Shown: positions 50,288-58,426, numbered from the stretch's first letter. The stretch: 64,000 bases of DNA from Actinophytocola glycyrrhizae (GCF_042653545.1 NZ_JBHSIS010000002.1:620001-684000), one strand, 5' to 3'. Notes: generated from the letters alone by a model not told the origin. Numbers and translations: made by a program.

Positions 50288-51025
50288 GTGGAGCCCATGC
50301 CGCCTCAGCTCAGTGACCCGACCGACGCGCTCTCCTCGGTGCCCGCCGCCGGGTCACGGCGGGCCGTGCCCGTGGTGGGGCACCTGCGGTTCTACTACGG
50401 GCCGATGGACTGCGGGAAGTCGACCCTCGCGTTGCAGGTCGACCACAACCAGGCGAGACAAGGCCGCAGGGGGCTCCTGCTCGTCCACCACGACCGCTCC
50501 GGCAAGCCGCAGATCTCCAGCCGCATCGGGATCACCCGGCAGGCGATCGAGGTGCACGGCGCGGTCGACCTTCGCGAGCTGGTCCGCGCCCGCTGGGCCG
50601 ATGGCCACCGGGTGGACTACGTGATCGTCGACGAGGCCCAGTTCCTCACCCCCGACCAGGTGGACCAGCTGGCCGAGCTGGCCGACGACGTGCAGGTCGA
50701 CGTGTACTGTTTCGGCATCGCCACCGACTTCCGCAGCCGCCTGTTCCCCGGCTCGCGGCGACTGTTCGAGCTCGCCGACGAGCTGGAGCCGGTCCAGGTC
50801 GACGTGCTCTGCTGGTGCGGGCTCCCCGCGCGGTTCAACGCCAGGGTCGCCGACGGCACGGTCATCCGGGCCGGAGACACAGTGCTCGTGGCCGATACGG
50901 ACCGTGAATTACCGGATTCCACTCCAACAGCTACGGTGCGTTACCAAGTGCTGTGCCGCCGACACTTCCGCGTCGGCGATCTCGGCCCCGCGGTGGCGGG
51001 CCGAGGGCAGCTCAGCCTGACCTGA
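50288..51025 (+). CDS. tdk: thymidine kinase (type II/TK1)
   Basis: A protein of up to 245 residues. The P-loop is FYYGPMDCGKSTLALQ; then VDYVIVDEAQFLTPDQVDQL (Walker B and lid) and VDVYCFGIATDFRSRLFPGS. The zinc site is CWCGLPARFNARV plus a distal CRRH rather than the usual two CxxC pairs. The enzyme phosphorylates thymidine in the salvage pathway. A 35-residue N-terminal extension precedes the P-loop. The start is GTG 50288 or ATG 50297; no Shine-Dalgarno is seen and a TAGGGT box lies 11 bases upstream, so a leaderless mRNA is possible. Confidence 0.88.
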   Translation: MEPMPPQLSDPTDALSSVPAAGSRRAVPVVGHLRFYYGPMDCGKSTLALQVDHNQARQGRRGLLLVHHDRSGKPQISSRIGITRQAIEVHGAVDLRELVRARWADGHRVDYVIVDEAQFLTPDQVDQLAELADDVQVDVYCFGIATDFRSRLFPGSRRLFELADELEPVQVDVLCWCGLPARFNARVADGTVIRAGDTVLVADTDRELPDSTPTATVRYQVLCRRHFRVGDLGPAVAGRGQLSLT

Positions 51026-51183
51026 CCGGCCATCCTGGCCAACTCGTACCCCCAAGTGGGCGACATCATTCGACTATCCGACGAGTGTCGCGTCACGAAC
51101 ACGTTTAAGGTCCATCTCTACGGTGGAAGCTATAGAAGCAGGGGTTGCCGAAGGTCACCCAGAGCAACTGGTAAAGGCGAGCG

Positions 51184-51209
51184 GGAACGTTTCGCCCCAC
51201 CTGGACGTT
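51184..51209 (+). promoter_or_regulatory. sigma-R/SigH-type promoter of rbpA
   Basis: GGAAC (51184-51188), exactly 18 bases, then GTT (51207-51209), about 60 bases before the rbpA ATG. This matches the thiol-stress sigma factor consensus GGAAT/C-N18-GTT. rbpA is a known sigma-R target in Streptomyces, so conservation of the control is likely. Confidence 0.7.
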
Positions 51210-51272
51210 GCTCATGGTGAGCACCACCCTGGCTGCAGCTGGGAGCTGCGAGCCGAACGAAAGGACGTCGCC

Positions 51273-51617
51273 ATGGCCGACCGTGTACTCCGTGGAAGCC
51301 GACTTGGCGCGGTCAGCTACGAGACAGATCGTAACCACGACCTCGCACCCCGGCGGACGATCCGCTACGCATGCCCGAAGGACCACGAGTTCGAGGTGCC
51401 CTTCTCCGACGACGCCGAGGTCCCGGCGATGTGGGAGTGCCGTCTGCACGGCACCACGTCGAAGCTCATCGACGGCAACGAGCCGGAGGCGAAGAAGGTC
51501 AAGCCCCCGCGCACCCACTGGGACATGCTCCTCGAGCGCAGGACCATTCCCGAGCTCGAGGACCTGCTGACGGAGCGACTGCAGGAACTGAAGGTCCGCC
51601 GCAGCCGTTCTGCCTGA
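51273..51617 (+). CDS. rbpA: RNA polymerase-binding protein RbpA
   Basis: A 114-residue actinobacterial protein that binds the principal sigma factor and RNA polymerase, stabilising open complexes. Hallmarks: MADRVLRGSRLGAVSYETDR (core-interacting tail), the zinc or structural segment TIRYACPKDHEFEVPFSDDA, MWECRLHG, and the C-terminal sigma-interaction helix HWDMLLERRTIPELEDLLTE. GAAAGGA stands 6 bases before the ATG. A long upstream open frame is not conserved-looking. A sigma-R-type promoter is placed about 65 bases upstream and a strong bidirectional terminator follows. Confidence 0.96.
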   Translation: MADRVLRGSRLGAVSYETDRNHDLAPRRTIRYACPKDHEFEVPFSDDAEVPAMWECRLHGTTSKLIDGNEPEAKKVKPPRTHWDMLLERRTIPELEDLLTERLQELKVRRSRSA

Positions 51618-51638
51618 GCCCTCCCGCGGCTCCCACAC

Positions 51639-51685
51639 CGAATGCCACATCGGCGGCCAACCCGGCGCCACGATGTGGCATTCGG
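51639..51685. terminator. terminator hairpin after rbpA
   Basis: Perfect 15-base arms (CCGAATGCCACATCG and its complement) with a 17-base loop, 22 bases past the rbpA stop. Confidence 0.8.
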
Positions 51686-51691
51686 CGTGTC

Positions 51692-51850
51692 TTAGCTGCG
51701 CACAGCGCCGTCGTAGTTCCTGACGGGCACCGAGTCGTGCGACCGCAGCCCGTTGGCGTCGGGCCGCACCGGCACCAGCCGCCCGCCCGACGTGAGCCGT
51801 GACGACGGGATCAGCCCCTTCGCCGCGCCCGTCACGAACGCCCTGCTGCG
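51692..51850 (-). pseudogene. possible C-terminal remnant of an unidentified gene
   Basis: A minus-strand frame reads VARSRAFVTGAAKGLIPSSR, LTSGGRLVPVRPDANGLRSH and DSVPVRNYDGAVRS before a TAA. It looks like the end of a protein, but upstream codons run into the chitinase promoter without a plausible start. The family is not recognised. It directly abuts the rbpA terminator, which would serve as its terminator too. Confidence 0.35.
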
Positions 51851-51888
51851 CGCCACGACGTCGGTCGACTCAAGCGGCCACGCACTTG

Positions 51889-51904
51889 ACTGGTCTGGAC
51901 CAAT
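51889..51904 (+). promoter_or_regulatory. DasR-like operator (dre) in the chitinase promoter
   Basis: ACTGGTCTGGACCAAT differs from the Streptomyces DasR site core ACTGGTCTAGACCA by one central base. It overlaps a TTGACT -35-like hexamer (51886-51891), 49 bases before the chitinase ATG. DasR is the GntR-type regulator of chitin/N-acetylglucosamine genes, and its site in chitinase promoters is well established. Confidence 0.75.
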
Positions 51905-51952
51905 ACGCGATGGTGGTGACACTCCGAAGTTTCCCTGCATCGAGGAGTGACC

Positions 51953-52675
51953 ATGAAGCGGCTACTGGCGACCCTGTTCGCCGTCGGGGTGGCCCTCACC
52001 ACGGCGTCGTCCCCGGCGACGGCCACCCCCGGATCGGACACCGTCACCGCGAAACGTGCGTTCGTCGTGTCCGAGGCCCAGTTCAACCAGATGTTCCCGA
52101 ACAAGAACCCCTTCTACACCTACGGCGGCCTGACCTCGGCGATGGACGCGTTCCCCGCGTTCTCGTCCGCGGGCGGCGACACGATCGCAAGGCAGGAGGC
52201 GGCGGCCTTCCTCGCGAACGTGTCCCACGAGACCGGCGGCCTCGTGCACATCGTCGAGCAGAACGAGGCCAACTACCCGCACTACTGCGACTGGAGCCAG
52301 CCCTACGGCTGCCCCGCCGGACAGGCCGCGTACTACGGCCGCGGTCCGATCCAGCTGAGCTGGAACTTCAACTACAAGGCGGCCGGTGACCACCTGGGCA
52401 TCAACCTGCTCGGCAACCCGTGGCTGGTCCAGAACGACGCGGCCGTCGCCTGGAAGACCGCGCTCTGGTACTGGATGACCCAGCGGGGCCCCGGCACGAT
52501 GACCCCGCACGACGCCATGGTGAACCAGCGCGGCTTCGGCGAGACGATCCGCAGCATCAACGGCTCACTGGAATGCAACGGCGGCAACCCCGGCCAGGTC
52601 CAGAGCCGCGTCGACAACTACAACCGGTTCGTCGGCATCCTGGGCGTACCGGCAGGCGGCAACCTGTACTGCTGA
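51953..52675 (+). CDS. secreted family GH19 chitinase
   Basis: A 240-residue endochitinase with signal peptide (MKRLLATLFAVGVALTTASS, PATA) and only a catalytic domain. Catalytic glutamates are Glu93 (LANVSHETGG) and Glu102 (HIVEQNE), nine residues apart as in Streptomyces GH19 enzymes. Typical motifs are YYGRGPIQLSWNFNY and WKTALWYWMT. There is no chitin-binding module. ATG 51953 has GGAG at correct distance; GTG 51947 is less likely. The promoter has a DasR-type site, predicting induction by chitin breakdown products. It lies between two minus-strand gene remnants, suggesting insertion or rearrangement. Confidence 0.94.
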   Translation: MKRLLATLFAVGVALTTASSPATATPGSDTVTAKRAFVVSEAQFNQMFPNKNPFYTYGGLTSAMDAFPAFSSAGGDTIARQEAAAFLANVSHETGGLVHIVEQNEANYPHYCDWSQPYGCPAGQAAYYGRGPIQLSWNFNYKAAGDHLGINLLGNPWLVQNDAAVAWKTALWYWMTQRGPGTMTPHDAMVNQRGFGETIRSINGSLECNGGNPGQVQSRVDNYNRFVGILGVPAGGNLYC

Positions 52676-52677
52676 GC

Positions 52678-52740
52678 GTCCGCACTCGCTCGTTCTCGAA
52701 CACCTCGCGGTGCGAGTTGGGCGCGGTGACCACCGCGTCC
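52678..52740 (-). pseudogene. N-terminal fragment of a cupin-like gene
   Basis: On the minus strand TTG-led DAVVTAPNSHREVFENERVR then TL matches the start of small actinomycete cupin proteins (typical form DAVxAAPDNHRVLFENDRVRVLEV). After 21 residues the similarity ends exactly where the convergent chitinase stop codon begins, so the rest of the gene is lost. Confidence 0.5.
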
Positions 52741-52782
52741 AACTCGTCGCCCCGGCGCCAGTCCCCGCCGAGGCCGCGTGCG

Positions 52783-53532
52783 TCACTTCGAGAACAGCGC
52801 CTTCAGCTGGTTTCCCCGGCGGCGCAGGCCCCACTTGGTGACGCGGATCAGCGCCTCGCGGATCACGTCGCTGCTCATCTTCGACACGCCGTGCTCGCGC
52901 TCGGTGAAGGTGATCGGCACCTCTACGACGGTGAAGCCCGCCTCGATGGTGCGCCAGCCGAGGTCGATCTGGAAGCAGTAGCCGCGGGACGCGACGTTGT
53001 CGATGCGGATCTTCTGCAGCGCCTCGCGGCGGTAGGCGCGGAAGCCCGCCGTCATGTCCTTGACCCGCGCGCCGAGCGCGACGCGGGCGTAGGTGTTGGC
53101 ACCCCACGACAGCATGTACCGGTGCTTCGGCCAGTTCACGACCTTGCCGCCCGGCACGTACCGGGACCCGATCGCGAGGTCGGCGTCCGTCAGCGCGTCG
53201 AGCATGCGCGGCAGGTCCTCCGGCGAGTGCGAGCCGTCGGCGTCCATCTCCACCAGCACGGCGTAGTCGCGCTCCAGGCCCCACGTGAACCCGGCGACGT
53301 AGGCGGCGCCGAGACCGTTCTTCTCGGTGCGGTGCATGACGTGCACCTGCCCGCCGGACTCGGCGGCCAGGCGGTCCGCGATCTCACCCGTGCCGTCCGG
53401 GCTGCCGTCGTCCACGATGAGGGCGTGCGCCTTCGGCAGTGCGGCACGCAGCCGGCTCACGATCCGCTCGATGTTGTCCCGCTCGTTGTACGTCGGGATC
53501 ACCACGAGCACCGGCTCGAGCTGCTCCGCCAT
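52783..53532 (-). CDS. ppm1: polyprenol-phosphate mannosyltransferase (Ppm1/DPM1-type)
   Basis: A 249-residue GT2 enzyme making polyprenyl-phosphomannose from GDP-mannose. GT-A fold with VLVVIPTYNERDNIERIVSR, HALIVDDGSPDGTGEIAD (nucleotide site), VEMDADGSHSPEDLPRML (DXD-like metal site) and the GSRYVPGGKV plus FRAYRREAL regions of dolichol-phosphate mannose synthases. The product feeds protein O-mannosylation and lipoglycan synthesis. It lies 57 bases downstream of lnt on the same strand; the two functions are fused in Mycobacterium tuberculosis Ppm1. The ATG at 53532 is preceded by GAGGGTG. Confidence 0.94.
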   Translation of the reverse strand: MAEQLEPVLVVIPTYNERDNIERIVSRLRAALPKAHALIVDDGSPDGTGEIADRLAAESGGQVHVMHRTEKNGLGAAYVAGFTWGLERDYAVLVEMDADGSHSPEDLPRMLDALTDADLAIGSRYVPGGKVVNWPKHRYMLSWGANTYARVALGARVKDMTAGFRAYRREALQKIRIDNVASRGYCFQIDLGWRTIEAGFTVVEVPITFTEREHGVSKMSSDVIREALIRVTKWGLRRRGNQLKALFSK

Positions 53533-53589
53533 ACGTCACCCTCCTCGCCGGCACGACCCGCGTGCCGGTCACTCACGTCGATTCTTCGG

Positions 53590-55167
53590 TCAGTTGCTTG
53601 TCCTGCCACGCCGCCGGACCACGACCGCGGCGCCGAACGCGCCGAGTCCCGCGAGCACCATGACCCACTCCGGGGCCGGGCCCAGTTGGTCAGACAGCGT
53701 AGTCGTCGACCGTAGCGGCACCGTCTCGACCAGCGCCGCTGGCGTGAACATGCCGGTCGACTGGCTCACCGACCCGTCCGGCCGGACGAACGCGCTGACC
53801 CCGCTCGTCGCCGCGACCGCCACCGCGCGGCCGTGCTCGACGGCACGCACGCGGTCCATGGCGAGCTGCTGGTAGGTCATCTCGGTGTAGCCGAACGTGG
53901 CGTTGTTCGTCGGCACGGCGAGCAGGTTCGCCCCTTCGACCGACTCCCGCACCACGCCGTCGAAAGCGACCTCGTAGCAGGTGGCGAGCCCCACCCTGGC
54001 GTCCGCCATGGCGAACACGGTCGCCTTGTCGCCCGGCACGAACTGCCCGGCGCGGTCCACCGCCGAGGTGAACAGCCGGAAGAACGACCGCCACGGCATG
54101 GTCTCGCCGAACGGCTGCAGCTTGCGCTTCGTGTACTGCTCGACCGGCCCGCGCTCGGGATCCCACAGCAGCATGGTGTTGCGTGGCAGCCCGTCGTCCC
54201 CGAGGAGCACCGAGCCGACCGCGATGGGCGCGTCGATCGCGCGGGCCGCGCGGTCGATGGCCGCCCACGCGTCCGGGTTGCGGTAGGGGTCGATGTCGGA
54301 GGAGTTCTCCGGCCAGATCACCAGGTCGGGCTGCTCGACCTTGCCGGAGCTCACCTCGTCGGCGAGCTGCTCGGTACGCGCCACGTGGTTGTCGAGCACG
54401 GCGCGGCGCTGGGCGTTGAAGTCCAGCCCCGCACGCGGCACGTTGCCCTGGATGACCGCGACCGTCGCCTCCCCGTCGGTGGCGTCGGTGCCGACCAGCG
54501 GCACCGCGCCCAACGCGGCCATGACGGGCACCAGGAACGCCAGCGCAGGCGCGACGAGCCTGCGCACCTGGCGGTCGACGAGCAGCGTGCGCACCAGCAT
54601 GGTGAGCCCGAACCCGGTCATGGCGACCGCGAGCCCCATCAGCGGTGTGCCCGCCACGGAGGCGAGCGGGAGAAAGATGCCCTCCGGCTGCGTGAACGCG
54701 ATCCGCGCCCACGGGAACCCGCCGAACGGGAAGACCGAGCGCAGGTACTCCCCCGTGACCCAGACCAGCGCCGCCCACACCGGCCAGGCCGGAAGGACGC
54801 TCACCGCGGCGATGCCCGCGCCCGCGAGCCCCATCAGCGCCGCCTCGACGAGGGCCAGCGGCAGCCAGGCGACCACGCCGACGAACTCGCCGGTCCACGC
54901 GAGCAGCGGAACGGTGAAGCCAAGGCCCGCACACAGCGTGTAGCCGAACCCTGCCCGCGCACGGCGGCCGTAGATGACCGCACCAAGGACCGCGAACCCG
55001 ATCGGTGCCAGCCACCACAGCGTGCGCGGCGGCCCGCTGAAGTAGATCAGCAACCCCGCGCCGGTCGAGATCAGGACACGCAGGAGCACGTTTCGCCAGG
55101 CAGGCGTGCGTTCGTCCGATTTGTCGGACACTACCGGCTCTTCCGGCGATACCGCGGGTGCGACCAC
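53590..55167 (-). CDS. lnt: apolipoprotein N-acyltransferase
   Basis: A 525-residue enzyme with about eight N-terminal membrane segments and a nitrilase domain from about residue 230. It N-acylates lipoproteins. The catalytic triad is Glu287 (LVIWPENSSDI), Lys347 (YTKRKLQPFGE) and Cys397 (LATCYEVAFDG), spaced as in known Lnt. The GTG at 55167 fits a family-length N terminus. The downstream gene ppm1 is on the same strand; the pair is a conserved actinobacterial unit. A C-terminal membrane anchor (WVMVLAGLGAFGAAVVVRRR) is present. Confidence 0.94.
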   Translation of the reverse strand: MVAPAVSPEEPVVSDKSDERTPAWRNVLLRVLISTGAGLLIYFSGPPRTLWWLAPIGFAVLGAVIYGRRARAGFGYTLCAGLGFTVPLLAWTGEFVGVVAWLPLALVEAALMGLAGAGIAAVSVLPAWPVWAALVWVTGEYLRSVFPFGGFPWARIAFTQPEGIFLPLASVAGTPLMGLAVAMTGFGLTMLVRTLLVDRQVRRLVAPALAFLVPVMAALGAVPLVGTDATDGEATVAVIQGNVPRAGLDFNAQRRAVLDNHVARTEQLADEVSSGKVEQPDLVIWPENSSDIDPYRNPDAWAAIDRAARAIDAPIAVGSVLLGDDGLPRNTMLLWDPERGPVEQYTKRKLQPFGETMPWRSFFRLFTSAVDRAGQFVPGDKATVFAMADARVGLATCYEVAFDGVVRESVEGANLLAVPTNNATFGYTEMTYQQLAMDRVRAVEHGRAVAVAATSGVSAFVRPDGSVSQSTGMFTPAALVETVPLRSTTTLSDQLGPAPEWVMVLAGLGAFGAAVVVRRRGRTSN

Positions 55168-55280
55168 TCGGCAAGGGTACGGCGTCCGTTGTTCACTCCG
55201 TGTTCCAGCCGACCCGCCGCCACATCGAAGGGTGACCGGGCGAACAGGTCGTGGCGAACCACGCCGGGCATCAGCCAGGG

Positions 55281-55673
55281 TCAGGCCTGCTCTTCGGACC
55301 GGTACTGCGCCGCGTAGCGTTTCCGTGCCTGTTCTTCGGCCTCCTCGTTGCGGGCGTCGCGGGTGGCGCGGGCGATGCCGTGCTCGAAACCGTGCTTCGC
55401 TGCCCGCAGCTCACAGCTCTCGTCCACGTACGACAGGGAGAAGTAGACCCCGACGATGGCCACCAGCAGCACCATCGCCAACCGGAGTCCGAGCGGGCCG
55501 GGGAGCAGAAGGCATCCGACCGCGATCGGCGTCAGCACCACCGCGCCGCGGGCCGCGTGGCGCAATACCCACGTCCTGGCCGTCACGTCGTGCAGCACCC
55601 ACGGCGCCAGCCGCTCCGGCAGTCGACCCCCCACCGCGTACCAGAGCCACTGGAACGGGTTTGGTCGTTGCAT
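55281..55673 (-). CDS. DUF5313 membrane protein
   Basis: A 130-residue protein with the family start QRPNPFQWLWYAVGGRLPER, WVLHDVTARTWVLRHAARG, two helices (VVLTPIAVGCLLLPGPLGLR; MVLLVAIVGVYFSLSYVDES) and a charged tail (TRDARNEEAEEQARKRYAAQ). Function unknown; common in Pseudonocardiales and mycobacteria. It diverges from the OhrR-type regulator, and two TTAG-N4-CTAA boxes stand between the starts, so it may be that regulator's target. Confidence 0.85.
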   Translation of the reverse strand: MQRPNPFQWLWYAVGGRLPERLAPWVLHDVTARTWVLRHAARGAVVLTPIAVGCLLLPGPLGLRLAMVLLVAIVGVYFSLSYVDESCELRAAKHGFEHGIARATRDARNEEAEEQARKRYAAQYRSEEQA

Positions 55674-55675
55674 GC

Positions 55676-55702
55676 TTAGTACTCTAACATTTAGCACACT
55701 AA
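55676..55702. promoter_or_regulatory. tandem TTAG-N4-CTAA boxes between DUF5313 and MarR genes
   Basis: TTAG-TACT-CTAA (55676-55687) and TTAG-CACA-CTAA (55691-55702) are two 12-base dyads with a 15-base period in the 48-base gap between the divergent starts. They are the likely operator of the OhrR-type repressor. Confidence 0.55.
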
Positions 55703-55721
55703 CTACGAGGGACCATGAGTC

Positions 55722-56207
55722 ATGCCACCGATCGATCTCGGCCCTGACCCGCTGGCCCTGGACCGGCAGGTCTGCTTCGCGTTGTCACTGGCCTCGCGGA
55801 GCGTCATCGCGATCTACCGGCCGCTGCTGGAGCCGCACGGGCTGACACATCCGCAGTACCTGGTGCTGCTCGCGCTGTGGGACCGGTCGCCCCGCACCGT
55901 CCGGGACATCGGCGAGACGCTTCGCCACGAACCCGCGACCCTCTCCCCCATGCTCAAACGGCTGGAGGCGCTCGGCTACCTCAGCCGCGCCCGCAGCGAA
56001 CGGGACGAACGGGCACTGGCCGTCGACCTCACCGACAAGGGCCGGGCGCTCCGGGCGGAGGCCGAGAAGATCCCGTACAAGGTGGTGGAGGCCCTCGGCA
56101 TGGAGCTGTCCGAGCTGGAGGAACTACACGCCGCCCTGTCCCGCGTCCTGACCGCGACTCAGAAGACGACTCAGAAGACACCGGGCGACACCAACCCCGT
56201 CTCGTAG
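55722..56207 (+). CDS. ohrR: MarR-family regulator, OhrR-type
   Basis: A 161-residue protein. The N-terminal LDRQVCFALSLASRSVIAIY contains the reactive Cys18 of organic-peroxide sensors of the OhrR group. The winged helix spans LEPHGLTHPQYLVLLALWDR, IGETLRHEPATLSPMLKRLE and a basic wing (RARSERDERALAVDLTDKG). Oxidation of the cysteine would release DNA. No ohr gene is adjacent; DUF5313 is divergent. ATG 55722 is in frame, whereas ATG 55715 is not. The tail overlaps the convergent NarL-type gene by 37 bases. Confidence 0.87.
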   Translation: MPPIDLGPDPLALDRQVCFALSLASRSVIAIYRPLLEPHGLTHPQYLVLLALWDRSPRTVRDIGETLRHEPATLSPMLKRLEALGYLSRARSERDERALAVDLTDKGRALRAEAEKIPYKVVEALGMELSELEELHAALSRVLTATQKTTQKTPGDTNPVS

Positions 56208-56860
56208 GCGACCATCACGGCCTGCGCCCGGTCCCGGATGCCGAGCTTGATGAAGATGCGGCTGACGTGCGTCTTCACCGTCTGCTCGGCCAGGACCAGC
56301 CGCGCCGCGATCTCCGCGTTCGACTCACCACGCGCCACCCGCACCAGCACCTCCCGTTCCCGCGGCGTCAGCTCCGCCAGCGACGGCGGTGTGCTCACCA
56401 GCGTGGGCTGGCGCGCGAAGTGCGCGATCAGCCTGCTCGTCACCGCGGGCGCGAGCAGCGACTCCCCCGCCGCCACCACCCGCACCGCCGCCACCAGCTC
56501 GTCCGGCGTCGCGTCCTTCAGCAGGAACCCGGACGCCCCCGCGCGTAGCGCCGCGTAGACGTAGTCGTCGATGTCGAACGTCGTCAGCATGAGCACCCGG
56601 CAAGGGCTGTCCGCGAGCCGCCTGGTCGCCTCGACCCCGTCCAGCACCGGCATGCGGACATCCATCAGGACCACATCGGGTGTGGTCGCGGCACAGAGAT
56701 CCAGTGCCTCCTGACCGTCCGCCGCCTGCCCGACGACCGTGATGTCGCTCTGCGCGCCCAGCAACGCCGCGAACCCGGCCCGCACCATGTCCTGGTCGTC
56801 GACCACCACGACGGTGATCGGTGCCGATGCCTCCGCCGATGCCTTCTCTGTCCCGGTCAC
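56171..56860 (-). CDS. NarL/LuxR-family response regulator
   Basis: A 229-residue protein. The receiver (VVVVDDQDMVRAGFAALLGA; phospho-Asp in VVLMDVRMPVLDG; LTTFDIDDYVY; KDATP) is joined to a GerE/LuxR helix-turn-helix (LTPREREVLVRVARGESNAE; AARLVLAEQTVKTHVSRIFI). The GTG at 56860 overlaps the kinase stop. It forms a typical pair with the kinase upstream and is the last gene of a three-gene operon. Targets unknown. Confidence 0.94.
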   Translation of the reverse strand: MTGTEKASAEASAPITVVVVDDQDMVRAGFAALLGAQSDITVVGQAADGQEALDLCAATTPDVVLMDVRMPVLDGVEATRRLADSPCRVLMLTTFDIDDYVYAALRAGASGFLLKDATPDELVAAVRVVAAGESLLAPAVTSRLIAHFARQPTLVSTPPSLAELTPREREVLVRVARGESNAEIAARLVLAEQTVKTHVSRIFIKLGIRDRAQAVMVAYETGLVSPGVF

Positions 56861-58002
56861 AGCGGCAGCTCCGCCCGCAGCCGCCAGCCACCGCCCGGCT
56901 GGTCCACCTCGAACCGCCCGCCCAGCGCCACCACGCGTTCTCGCACGCCCACCAGCCCGTGCCCACCTTCCTTGTCCGATAGTGGGCCACCGCCCATCAC
57001 TTGCTCGTTGGTCACCTCCACCTTCAGCGTCTCCTTCGTACGCACGACGTCGACCCACGTCCGCGCCCCGGACGCGTGCCGGACCACGTTGCTCAGTCCC
57101 TCCTGCACGATGCGGAACACCGCCAGCTGCAGAACCTGCGGCAGGTCCTCGGTGTCGGGCGCGACGGTCATGGTCACCGGTGTGCCGGCGGTCTCGATCC
57201 GTGCCACCAGCGCGGGCAGTTCCCCGAGGGTCGGCTGCGGCGTGCGGTTCGGGTCCGCGCCGTCGTCCCGCAGGGCCGACAGCAGGCCACGTAACTCGGA
57301 CAGGGAGCTGCGGGCCAGCCGTGCGATCTCGCTGAACTCCGTTGCCACCGCCTCGGGCAGGTCGTCGAGCCGGTAGCGCGCCGTCTCCGCCTGCACGGTG
57401 ATCATCGACATGTGGTGCGCGACCACGTCGTGCAGCTCGCGAGCGATCCTGGCACGTTCCTCCACGACCGACCGCAGCTGCCGTTCCGCGGCACTGACCT
57501 GTTTCTCCTCCGCCAAAGCCACCGCGATCCGGCGGCGGGCGTACACCACGTCGCCGACCCCGACCGCCACCGCGAGCACGATCGTCGTCACGACGGCTGA
57601 CAGCCAGTCACCACGGCCGGGCCAGATCGTCAGCAGCAGACCGAGACCGGTCACCACGGTCAGCATGACGATCGAGGTGTACTTGCCGCCGAGCGTCGCC
57701 ACGAGGTAGCCGACCGCCGCGAGTGTCATGGTGCTCGACACCGCCCACGGCCACGGCTCGCCGGGCGAGACCGGCACGGTCACGGTCGCGGTGACGAGCA
57801 CCGCCGACAGCTCGACCACCCACATCTCGATCGGCCGCGTCCGGCAGAACAGCACCGGCACCGCGCGGGCAGCGCTGAGCAAGAACGCGGCGGTGGGTTC
57901 GACGTGGTAGTGCTGGACGAGGTCGAGCGAGCCGAGGAAGAACAACAGCGCGGTCGTCACCCAGAGGCCGATCCGGCCGAACCTGCTCGTCACGGCGGCC
58001 AT
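56857..58002 (-). CDS. NarX-type sensor histidine kinase (HisKA_3)
   Basis: A 381-residue kinase with four to six N-terminal helices (WVTTALLFFLGSLDLVQHYH; FLLSAARAVPVLFC; TMTLAAVGYLVATLGGKYTS). A coiled-coil with the HisKA_3 H-box EERARIARELHDVVAHHMSM and a C-terminal HATPase (VFRIVQEGLSNVVRHASGAR; GGHGLVGVRERVVALGG) follow. There is no extracellular sensor domain, so signals may be sensed in the membrane. The ATG overlaps the stop of the small upstream membrane gene (TAATG). Confidence 0.94.
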   Translation of the reverse strand: MAAVTSRFGRIGLWVTTALLFFLGSLDLVQHYHVEPTAAFLLSAARAVPVLFCRTRPIEMWVVELSAVLVTATVTVPVSPGEPWPWAVSSTMTLAAVGYLVATLGGKYTSIVMLTVVTGLGLLLTIWPGRGDWLSAVVTTIVLAVAVGVGDVVYARRRIAVALAEEKQVSAAERQLRSVVEERARIARELHDVVAHHMSMITVQAETARYRLDDLPEAVATEFSEIARLARSSLSELRGLLSALRDDGADPNRTPQPTLGELPALVARIETAGTPVTMTVAPDTEDLPQVLQLAVFRIVQEGLSNVVRHASGARTWVDVVRTKETLKVEVTNEQVMGGGPLSDKEGGHGLVGVRERVVALGGRFEVDQPGGGWRLRAELPL

Positions 58003-58337
58003 TAGACCGCGTCCGCGCGCACCCGGCCGGACAGGCGGCGGAGCACGGCCACGCAGCCGGCCTGCATGCCGAGCGCGATCATCGCGTGCACGAACCAGGC
58101 GCCGGCGAGCGTCGGGCCGCCCCACGCCCCCGACAGGAGCGGGTCGGCCGTGAACGGATGACCGAGCGCACCGACCGTGTCCGGGCGCAGCGGATAGAGC
58201 CAGCCACTCCACACGAGGAACACGGCGAGCACCGCGAACGGGAACGCGACGATCGCGACGAGCGGCGACCGGCGCGGGATGCCGAACCGGGCGGCAAGGC
58301 GCGGGCTCGGGAACAGTGCGTAGGCGAGGTGGTTCAT
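58002..58337 (-). CDS. small membrane protein of the two-component operon
   Basis: A 111-residue protein with three hydrophobic segments (PLVAIVAFPFAVLAVFLVWS; GPTLAGAWFVHAMIALGMQA; GCVAVLRRL) and otherwise no motif. Its TAA overlaps the kinase ATG, so it is made with the kinase and may be an accessory sensor. The Met at 58337 is the first convincing start. Family not recognised. Confidence 0.7.
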   Translation of the reverse strand: MNHLAYALFPSPRLAARFGIPRRSPLVAIVAFPFAVLAVFLVWSGWLYPLRPDTVGALGHPFTADPLLSGAWGGPTLAGAWFVHAMIALGMQAGCVAVLRRLSGRVRADAV

Positions 58338-58426
58338 GGCAGCAACGCTATGAGCGGCGCAGGGTTGAGGCGTCACACCGCGGAGCCAACCTGCGAGTAG
58401 TACCGGAGTACTACGAGAATCACGGC

